A stretch of 5,359 bases of DNA from Thermoanaerobaculia bacterium. Lineage in GTDB: Bacteria; Acidobacteriota; Thermoanaerobaculia; Multivoradales; UBA5704. Where the stretch lies: positions 1 to 5,359 of the forward strand of contig JAICSG010000325.1 of NCBI GenBank assembly GCA_025937035.1, read 5' to 3'. Positions 1 to 5,359 of the stretch are shown one piece after another. A program made the position numbers and the translations under genes. How positions within the stretch are numbered: position 1 is the stretch's first letter; every line of letters starts with the position of its first letter. The notes under the pieces are model-generated. The model worked only from the letters and a program-made list of their open reading frames with translations. It was not told the DNA's origin and did no database searches.

Positions 1-1143
<1,143 letters not shown>

Positions 1144-1160
1144 GGCCTGATCACCCCCGA

Positions 1161-1188
1161 CCCTCTTCTCCCGATCGGGAGACGAGGG
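1161..1188. terminator. Hairpin between convergent genes, possible bidirectional terminator
   Basis: Bases 1161-1172 (CCCTCTTCTCCC) pair with 1177-1188 (GGGAGACGAGGG) around a GATC loop: 12 positions with a single T/C mismatch. It begins 17 bases after the ettA stop and ends 16 bases before the stop of the minus-strand 104-residue gene, so it sits where a terminator for both transcripts would be. Only a weak CTTTC follows on the plus strand and no T tract follows on the minus strand, so intrinsic termination is not certain. The hairpin is directly visible; the role is inferred from position. Confidence 0.6.
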
Positions 1189-1204
1189 CGGGGCTTTCAG
1201 CCGC

Positions 1205-1519
1205 TCAGCGTACGGCGTGTTGGCCGATCTGGTGCAGCGACTCGCTGAACAGGAAATTCAGCATGATCCGGAAGGAGCCGCCGTGGTACCAGGCGGTGAA
1301 CGGCGTATGGGATTCCAGGAGGATCGAGCCGATCACTCCCAGGCCTACCGAGAGGAGAAGAGCGAGGAGGGAGCCCCAACCGAAGCTGGGGAGCGGGAAA
1401 TCGATGCGATAACCGACCGCGTTCAGGCCCGCGACCACGTAGGGGGTGAGACCGCCGATGGCGCCCCAGGCGATCTGTCCGGGGCGCTCCAGGGAGGTGG
1501 CCGCCGATCGCGCGGTCAT
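1205..1519 (-). CDS. Small membrane protein of unknown function, 104 residues
   Basis: I do not recognise this family. The protein has two hydrophobic stretches likely to span the membrane, about residues 17-37 (WGAIGGLTPYVVAGL) and 47-68 (GWGSLLALLLSVGLGVIG), followed by an aromatic and polar segment (ESHTPFTAWYHGGSF, 69-83) and a C-terminal helix-like tail. There is no cleavable signal peptide and no cysteine. Its ATG overlaps the TGA of the upstream 52-residue gene (ATGA, 1516-1519), which points to translational coupling, and no separate Shine-Dalgarno sequence is evident. The stop lies just short of the hairpin shared with ettA. Support for a real gene comes from the overlap, the coherent membrane profile and the absence of any better frame here. 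The pair could be subunits of a small membrane complex or holin-like proteins, but nothing in the sequence decides this. Confidence 0.72.
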   Translation of the reverse strand: MTARSAATSLERPGQIAWGAIGGLTPYVVAGLNAVGYRIDFPLPSFGWGSLLALLLSVGLGVIGSILLESHTPFTAWYHGGSFRIMLNFLFSESLHQIGQHAVR

Positions 1520-1674
1520 CGAGGGAAGGCGAACAGGTGAGCGAGGGTTTCCCGCAGGGCGGGCACCTGGAGCGAGATCAGATACAGGGCGCCGATCCCC
1601 CCGAAGACGAGGATTCTCCAGGCCCGCAGGGCGTTCCTGGAGCCTTGACCGTTTATCGCCGCGCTGGCGCTCAT
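1516..1674 (-). CDS. Single-span small membrane protein of unknown function, 52 residues
   Basis: The frame could start further upstream at 1743, but the ATG at 1674-1672 is chosen because AGGAGA (minus strand, 1685-1680) lies five bases before it, and the upstream extension (residues such as ARDHAPKGKEKP) looks like translated leader. The 52-residue product has a short polar N-terminus, a basic patch (SRNALRAWR, 12-20), one hydrophobic stretch about 21-38 (ILVFGGIGALYLISLQV) and a short C-terminal tail (ETLAHLFAFPR). The positive-inside rule suggests the N-terminus faces the cytoplasm. It is the first gene of a two-gene unit, overlapping the 104-residue gene by four bases. I do not recognise it; its function is unknown. 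Confidence 0.65.
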   Translation of the reverse strand: MSASAAINGQGSRNALRAWRILVFGGIGALYLISLQVPALRETLAHLFAFPR

Positions 1675-1679
1675 GGGTT

Positions 1680-1685
1680 TCTCCT
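1680..1685 (-). promoter_or_regulatory. Ribosome binding site of the 52-residue gene
   Basis: On the minus strand AGGAGA is followed by five bases and then the ATG at 1674. It is a near-ideal Shine-Dalgarno sequence and decides this start over the ATG codons further upstream in the same frame. Confidence 0.75.
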
Positions 1686-1769
1686 TCCCCTTTGGGGCGT
1701 GGTCTCGAGCCAGACTTCCGGTTTCCGGCATCAGCATGAGCACCTCACATTCCGGGCAATCGCAACATC

Positions 1770-1798
1770 AACCTATAAACAAACGACCGGGATGTCAA
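1770..1798 (-). promoter_or_regulatory. Sigma70-like promoter for the small membrane gene pair
   Basis: The minus strand carries a perfect -35 TTGACA (1798-1793), then 17 bases, then TAGGTT (1775-1770); TATAGG at 1777-1772 with a 15-base spacer is the alternative -10. The -10 is a weak match. The element sits in an AT-rich patch (about 1755-1798) that stands out from the GC-rich surroundings. Transcription would start near 1763, leaving a leader of about 90 bases before the 52-residue gene. Confidence 0.5.
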
Positions 1799-1810
1799 GC
1801 GCTCGTTCCT

Positions 1811-1825
1811 GGCGAGATCCTCGCC
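1811..1825. repeat. Perfect inverted repeat GGCGAG-N3-CTCGCC, possible operator
   Basis: Six-base perfect arms (1811-1816 and 1820-1825) flank ATC. The repeat lies 12 bases upstream of the -35 of the minus-strand promoter, at about -48 to -62 relative to the predicted start, a common activator position. It could equally be a short chance hairpin in GC-rich DNA. Confidence 0.35.
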
Positions 1826-1921
1826 CTCCTCATTTTACGCCAGCCGGAGCCTGCAGGTTCCGTTCCATGGCGATTTGGTCGTCCGGCCGGCTCCGGGCTG
1901 TATCCTTCCCCCCCGATACGC

Positions 1922-1927
1922 TAGACT
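1922..1927 (+). promoter_or_regulatory. Possible -10 element for the arn operon
   Basis: TAGACT (in the context GATACGCTAGACT) matches four of six positions of TATAAT and lies 51 bases upstream of the arnT ATG. No good -35 is found at the normal spacing. If used, transcription would begin about 1934, just before the hairpin at 1937-1960. Confidence 0.25.
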
Positions 1928-1936
1928 CCGTCCCTC

Positions 1937-1960
1937 CCGCGGGGCTCGCAGGCTCCGCGG
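1937..1960 (+). promoter_or_regulatory. GC-rich leader hairpin directly upstream of arnT
   Basis: CCGCGG at 1937-1942 pairs with CCGCGG at 1955-1960, and the stem extends inward by four more pairs (two of them G-U) to a CGCA loop. The stem ends 18 bases before the arnT ATG, where a ribosome would land. The structure is visible in the sequence; a role in translation control is inference. Confidence 0.4.
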
Positions 1961-1978
1961 CGACCCCTGTCCGATCCC

Positions 1979-3679
1979 ATGTCCCAACCGGCCTCCGACA
2001 CGCTCTCTCCGCGCACCCGGCTCGCCCTGGTCATTCTGGGGCTGGTGCTTTTCTTTGGGGGGCTGGGGAGCTATCCGCTGCTGGAGCCGGACGAGGGTCG
2101 CTACGCGGAGATCCCGCGCGAGATGCTGGAGCGTGGGGACTTCGTCACGCCGCGCCTGAACGGCGTTCTCTATTTCGAGAAACCGCCGCTCTACTACTGG
2201 CTCAACGCGGCGGCCCTCTCCCTGCCGGGGCGGCCCGAGGTGCTCTGCCGGCTGTTCAGCGCCCTCTTCGGCCTGGGCGGGGTGGGGCTGGCCTGGCTGC
2301 TCGGCCGCTCGATCGGCGGGCCGCGGGTGGGGCTGACGGCGGCGATCGTGCTCGGCAGCTCGCCCCTCTGGGCGGCCCTCTCGCGGGCCAACATCATCGA
2401 CATGACCCTGGCCTTCTTCCTGAGCGCCACCCTGACCTGCTTCTGGCTGGCGCAGGCAAAGGAGAAGGGGGAGCGCGGGGAGCGGCTGCTCTGGTACGGC
2501 CTGTTCGCCGCCGCGGCGCTCGCCACGCTGACCAAGGGGCTGATCGGCTTCCTGATCCCCGGAGCGGTGATCTTCCTCTATCTCCTGTTCGCCCGGCGGT
2601 GGCTGCTGCTGCTGCGGGTGCCCTGGATCGGCGGGATCGCGCTGTTCCTGCTGATCGCGGTGCCCTGGCATGTGCTGGCGGCGCGGCGGAACCCGGACTT
2701 CCTCTGGTTCTACTTCGTCCACGAGCACTGGCTGCGCTACACCACCTCGGAGGCCAGGCGGCAGGCGCCGGCCTGGTTCTTCGTGGGCATCCTGGCGGTG
2801 GGGCTGATCCCATGGTCAGGGGTGCTGCCGGCGGCGGCGCGGCTCTACCGGCGGAGCTGGGGACGTCTGCGGGCGGAGCGGCCGGGGCTGATCTTCCTGG
2901 CCTGCTGGGCGCTGTTCATCCTGCTCTTCTTCTCGGCCTCGCAGTCCAAGCTGGTGCCCTACATCCTGCCGGGGGTGCCGCCGCTGGCCGTGCTGGCCGC
3001 CCTGGCGCTCCAGGAGGCCGAGACGGACCCGCGGACGCGCAGGTGGGCCCGGGTGGGCGGCGCGATCGGGGCGGCGCTGTTGGCGGTCCTGGCCGCCGCG
3101 CTGCTCCTGGCGGCCCTGGGCAGGATCGACACCGGGGTGGGCCCGCTGCCCAACGTGCTGATCTTCGCCATGCCGGCCCTGGCCGCGGGCCTGCTCTCGC
3201 TCTGGCTCTGGGGGAGCGGCCGGCTGCGGAGCCTGGCGGCGCTGGCGGTGGCGCCGGCCCTGCTCGTGCTGGGGCTGGTCTCGGCGGCGCCGCGCGCCTC
3301 GCTCCTGCTCAGCACCGGGCCGATCGCCCACTTCCTGGGCCCCCGGCTGGGACCGGGAGACGAGGTTTACGCCTATCGCTGCTATCCTCAGACCCTGCCG
3401 ATCTACCTGCGGCGGCTGGTGGGGGTCGTCGAGTACACGGGTGAGCTGGAGTTCGGAATCCGGCACCTGACGCCGGAGGAGCGGGCGCGGCGCTATCCCA
3501 CCGCGGCGGAATTCCGGCCCCTCTGGAGCTCGGGGAAGACCGTCTATCTGGTCCTGGAGGCGGAGAAGCTCCCCCGGATGCGGGAGGACGGTCTCGCGCC
3601 GGGACGGGTCCTGATGCGGCAGGATAAATATCTTCTGTTGACCAATCGCCCGGCGCCCCTACCGGTACGGGCTGAATGA
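1979..3679 (+). CDS. arnT: ArnT-like lipid A aminoarabinose transferase (PMT/GT-C integral membrane glycosyltransferase)
   Basis: The 566-residue protein is close to the 550 of E. coli ArnT. The family transfers L-Ara4N from undecaprenyl phosphate to lipid A phosphates on the periplasmic face of the inner membrane. The first membrane helix is about residues 14-34. The first periplasmic loop has the family motif EPDEGRYAEIPREM (36-49) with the expected catalytic aspartate D38, then FEKPP (66-70), whose E67/K68 correspond to carrier-phosphate contacts in the ArnT structure. D141 (NIIDM) matches the second conserved aspartate. TKG (185-187) and FVHEH (246-250) follow, within roughly a dozen hydrophobic helices to about residue 440. 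A soluble C-terminal domain contains GVVEYTGELEFGI, which resembles E. coli ArnT. An in-frame TAG at 1922 and no ATG, GTG or TTG between it and 1979 fix the start, though no Shine-Dalgarno sequence is seen. It is the first gene of the operon, 14 bases before arnB. Sugar specificity is inferred from its neighbours; related proteins move other sugars. Confidence 0.88.
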   Translation: MSQPASDTLSPRTRLALVILGLVLFFGGLGSYPLLEPDEGRYAEIPREMLERGDFVTPRLNGVLYFEKPPLYYWLNAAALSLPGRPEVLCRLFSALFGLGGVGLAWLLGRSIGGPRVGLTAAIVLGSSPLWAALSRANIIDMTLAFFLSATLTCFWLAQAKEKGERGERLLWYGLFAAAALATLTKGLIGFLIPGAVIFLYLLFARRWLLLLRVPWIGGIALFLLIAVPWHVLAARRNPDFLWFYFVHEHWLRYTTSEARRQAPAWFFVGILAVGLIPWSGVLPAAARLYRRSWGRLRAERPGLIFLACWALFILLFFSASQSKLVPYILPGVPPLAVLAALALQEAETDPRTRRWARVGGAIGAALLAVLAAALLLAALGRIDTGVGPLPNVLIFAMPALAAGLLSLWLWGSGRLRSLAALAVAPALLVLGLVSAAPRASLLLSTGPIAHFLGPRLGPGDEVYAYRCYPQTLPIYLRRLVGVVEYTGELEFGIRHLTPEERARRYPTAAEFRPLWSSGKTVYLVLEAEKLPRMREDGLAPGRVLMRQDKYLLLTNRPAPLPVRAE

Positions 3680-3683
3680 CCTT

Positions 3684-3689
3684 GGAGAG
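3684..3689 (+). promoter_or_regulatory. Ribosome binding site deciding the arnB start
   Basis: GGAGAG lies a few bases before the ATG at 3694. The in-frame ATG at 3676, which overlaps the arnT stop as ATGA, has no such sequence upstream, so 3694 is preferred. Confidence 0.7.
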
Positions 3690-3693
3690 ATTC

Positions 3694-4872
3694 ATGACCA
3701 GGCCTTTCGTGAAGCGCGACACCTTCCTCCCGTTCTCCCGGCCGACCATCCGGCAGGTGGAGATCGACGAGGTCGTCGATACCCTGCGCTCGGGCTGGAT
3801 CACCACGGGCCCGAAGGCCGAGCGCTTCGAGAAGGATTTCGCCGCCTACGTGGGCGCTCCCGAGGTGCTGGCCGTCTCCTCGGCCACCGGCGGCCTCCAC
3901 ATCGGCCTGACCGCCCTCGGGGTGAAGCCGGGTGACGAGGTGATCATCACCCCCATGACCTGGGCCGCCACGTCGAACATGGTCGAGGCCCTGGGCGGCA
4001 AGTCGGTGTTCGTGGAGATCGATCCGGACACCCTCCAGATCGACCCCGAGGCGGTGGCGGCGGCGGTGACGGACCGCACGGTGGGGATCATCCCGGTCCA
4101 CTTCGGCGGCGCCCCTTGCGACATGGATCCGCTGCTGGAGATCGCCCGCAAGCACTCGCTCTGGATCTTCGAGGACGCGGCGCATGGCGTGGGAACGATC
4201 TACAAGGGGAAGCACGTCGGCCTGTTCGACCGCCTGGCGGCGTTCTCCTTCCATCCAATCAAGAACATGACCACCGGCGAGGGGGGGATGCTCACCCTCT
4301 CCGACCCCGAGCTGGCGCGCAAGCTGCGCGCCCTGCGCTTCCACGGCCTGGAGAAGCAGGCCTGGAACCGCTACGCCGAGGGGGGGACGCCGCAGGTGGA
4401 GATCGTGCTCCCCGGCTTCAAATACAATTTCATGGACCTCCAGGCGGCGCTCGGCATCCATCAGCTCGCCTCGGTGGACGAGTTCAACGCCAGGCGGCGC
4501 GAGCTGGCCATGATCTATCACGAGCTGTTCGCCGAGGTGCCGGAGATCGCCCGGCCGGGAGTCCCGAAATATGATCACTTCCACACCTGGCACCTCTATG
4601 TGATCAAGGTGCTCGACGCGGCCGGGATGTCCCGCGACAACTTCATGGCGGCGCTCCGGCAGCGCAACGTGGGCACCGGCCTCCACTTCCGGGCCGTCCA
4701 CACGCAGCCCTATTACGCGCAGAAGTATCCGGAGGTGCCGGGCACCCTGCCCAAGGCCGAGTGGGCCTCGGACCGCATCTGCTCGCTCCCCCTCTTCCCG
4801 GACATGACCGAGGACGACGTCCGCTACGTGGTGGACGCGATCAAGGACGTGCTGGTCCACGCGAAAGACTGA
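3694..4872 (+). CDS. arnB: ArnB, UDP-4-amino-4-deoxy-L-arabinose-oxoglutarate aminotransferase
   Basis: This is a PLP-dependent sugar aminotransferase of the DegT/DnrJ/EryC1/StrS family. It transfers an amino group from glutamate to the C4 keto group of UDP-4-keto-pentose, giving UDP-L-Ara4N in the cytoplasm. The 392 residues compare with about 380 for E. coli ArnB. Landmarks in order are FLPFSRP near the N-terminus, SGWITTGPK (33-41), the cofactor phosphate-binding SSAT (62-65), FEDAAH (159-164) with the aspartate that contacts the pyridine ring, the Schiff-base lysine K190 in FSFHPIKN, GTGLHFRAVHTQPYY (about 327-341), and RICSLPLFPDMT (361-372). The last two blocks are near-identical to enterobacterial ArnB as I remember it, which separates it from PseC, WecE and RfbE relatives. 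The start at 3694 is chosen over 3676 for its Shine-Dalgarno sequence. It lies 14 bases after arnT and two bases before arnC, so it is co-transcribed. All expected catalytic residues are present. Confidence 0.92.
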   Translation: MTRPFVKRDTFLPFSRPTIRQVEIDEVVDTLRSGWITTGPKAERFEKDFAAYVGAPEVLAVSSATGGLHIGLTALGVKPGDEVIITPMTWAATSNMVEALGGKSVFVEIDPDTLQIDPEAVAAAVTDRTVGIIPVHFGGAPCDMDPLLEIARKHSLWIFEDAAHGVGTIYKGKHVGLFDRLAAFSFHPIKNMTTGEGGMLTLSDPELARKLRALRFHGLEKQAWNRYAEGGTPQVEIVLPGFKYNFMDLQAALGIHQLASVDEFNARRRELAMIYHELFAEVPEIARPGVPKYDHFHTWHLYVIKVLDAAGMSRDNFMAALRQRNVGTGLHFRAVHTQPYYAQKYPEVPGTLPKAEWASDRICSLPLFPDMTEDDVRYVVDAIKDVLVHAKD

Positions 4873-4874
4873 TC

Positions 4875-5359
4875 ATGGATCAACCGTATCTTTCGATCGT
4901 CATCCCGGTCTACAACGAGGAGGAGAACCTGCCGGAGCTCCTCGACCGGCTGGCGAAGACCCTCGGGGCCCTGGGAAAGACGTACGAGATCGTGCTGGTC
5001 AACGACGGCAGCCGCGACGGCTCGCTGCGGCTGCTGCGCGAGGCCTCGGCGCGCGATCCCTACCTGGTGGTGGTCGACTTCAACCGCAATTACGGCCAGC
5101 ACGCCGCGGTGTTCGCGGGGTTCGAGGTCAGCCGCGGCGAGCTGGTGGTGACGCTCGACGCCGACCTCCAGAATCCGCCGGAGGAGATCCCCAAGCTGGT
5201 GGCCAAGATGGAGGAGGGGTTCGACGTCGTGGGCTCGATCCGGGTCCACCGCCAGGACACCCTGCTGCGGCGGGTGGCGTCGAAGATCGTCAACCGGATG
5301 ACGGCGCTGGCGACGGGCGTGCAGCTCACCGATTACGGCTGCATGCTGCGGGCCTACCG
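4875..5359 (+). CDS. arnC: ArnC, undecaprenyl-phosphate 4-deoxy-4-formamido-L-arabinose transferase, 3'-truncated by the window
   Basis: The frame runs open from ATG 4875 to the window end: 161 codons plus two bases, about half of the usual 322 residues of ArnC. It is a family 2 GT-A glycosyltransferase, anchored in the inner membrane by C-terminal helices not visible here, that loads Ara4-formyl-N from UDP onto undecaprenyl phosphate. Visible motifs are SIVIPVYNEEENLPEL (7-22), the nucleotide-binding VNDGSRDGS (42-50), FNRNYGQHAAVFAGF (69-83), the metal-binding DAD in TLDADLQNPPEEIP (93-106), GFDVVGSIR (115-123), RQD (126-128) and DYGCMLRAY (153-161). NRNYGQH, DADLQNPPEEIP and DYGCMLRAY match enterobacterial ArnC, which favours it over the broader dolichol-phosphate-mannose-synthase-like and GtrB relatives. 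It starts two bases after the arnB stop with only a weak ribosome site, consistent with coupled translation. The lysine and glutamate rich tail and membrane helices cannot be checked here. Confidence 0.9.
   Translation, partial: MDQPYLSIVIPVYNEEENLPELLDRLAKTLGALGKTYEIVLVNDGSRDGSLRLLREASARDPYLVVVDFNRNYGQHAAVFAGFEVSRGELVVTLDADLQNPPEEIPKLVAKMEEGFDVVGSIRVHRQDTLLRRVASKIVNRMTALATGVQLTDYGCMLRAY

Larger units (their letters stand above)
1675..1978. other. Divergent intergenic region between the small membrane genes and arnT
   Basis: This stretch of about 300 bases has no convincing gene. It holds, from left to right, the ribosome binding site of the minus-strand unit, its AT-rich promoter patch, a perfect inverted repeat at 1811-1825, a CCGGCCGG palindrome at 1883-1890, a possible plus-strand -10 near 1922, and a GC-rich hairpin at 1937-1960 before arnT. 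I saw no PmrA-box-like direct repeat (the YTTAAG type that drives arn genes in enterics), so regulation is likely to differ from the PmrAB scheme. Confidence 0.6.

Noticed and set aside
1675..1743. An N-terminal extension of the 52-residue protein to the ATG at 1743
   Set aside because: The strong Shine-Dalgarno sequence lies inside this extension, just before the ATG at 1674, and the extra residues are polar and unlike a membrane protein start.
1883..1890. CCGGCCGG palindrome as an operator
   Set aside because: An eight-base G/C palindrome is expected often by chance in DNA of this composition, and it is not paired with a clear promoter.
1537..3444. A 635-residue plus-strand frame across the intergenic region and arnT
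   Set aside because: It is very rich in alanine, glycine, arginine and proline, in a different frame from the clearly conserved arnT, and runs antisense through the small membrane gene. It is a frame-shifted shadow.
3676..3693. An arnB start at 3676 overlapping the arnT stop
   Set aside because: There is no Shine-Dalgarno sequence before it, while GGAGAG precedes the in-frame ATG at 3694, and the six extra residues precede the region that aligns with known ArnB. Translational coupling keeps it possible.
3544..4860. A 438-residue open frame on the minus strand opposite arnB
   Set aside because: It is histidine-, arginine- and glutamate-rich with no recognisable motif, and lies entirely opposite well-conserved arnB and the end of arnT. 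This is the usual antisense shadow of GC-rich coding sequence.

Overview
The window comes from a GC-rich Gram-negative bacterium. The evidence is three genes of the L-Ara4N (4-amino-4-deoxy-L-arabinose) lipid A modification pathway, which only makes sense in a cell with lipopolysaccharide. Codons strongly favour G/C in the third position and the non-coding strand is full of long spurious open frames. The gene order (arnT first, then arnB, arnC) differs from the enterobacterial arnBCADTEF order, so a non-enterobacterial lineage is likely; I cannot name the phylum from this window.

Layout. (1) 1-1143, plus strand: the C-terminal two thirds of an EttA-type ABC-F translation factor; its 5' end lies outside the window. 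(2) 1144-1204: an intergenic hairpin between convergent genes, a plausible shared terminator. (3) 1205-1674, minus strand: two short overlapping genes (52 and 104 residues, ATGA overlap) encoding small membrane proteins I do not recognise, with a good Shine-Dalgarno sequence and a promoter-like element containing a perfect TTGACA. (4) 1675-1978: a divergent intergenic region of about 300 bases with an AT-rich promoter patch, one perfect inverted repeat and a GC-rich leader hairpin before arnT. (5) 1979-5359, plus strand: a tight operon of an ArnT-like lipid A glycosyltransferase, ArnB aminotransferase and ArnC undecaprenyl-phosphate transferase, the last cut by the window end.

How they work together. 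ArnB makes UDP-L-Ara4N from the 4-keto sugar. After formylation (normally by ArnA, not in the window) ArnC loads the sugar onto undecaprenyl phosphate on the cytoplasmic face. After deformylation and flipping (normally ArnD and ArnE/F, not in the window), ArnT transfers Ara4N to lipid A on the periplasmic face, lowering negative charge and giving resistance to polymyxin and cationic peptides. ettA is housekeeping and probably unrelated. The small membrane gene pair is divergently arranged to the arn operon, and whether it is linked in function is open. No RNA gene, CRISPR array, mobile element or attachment site was seen.
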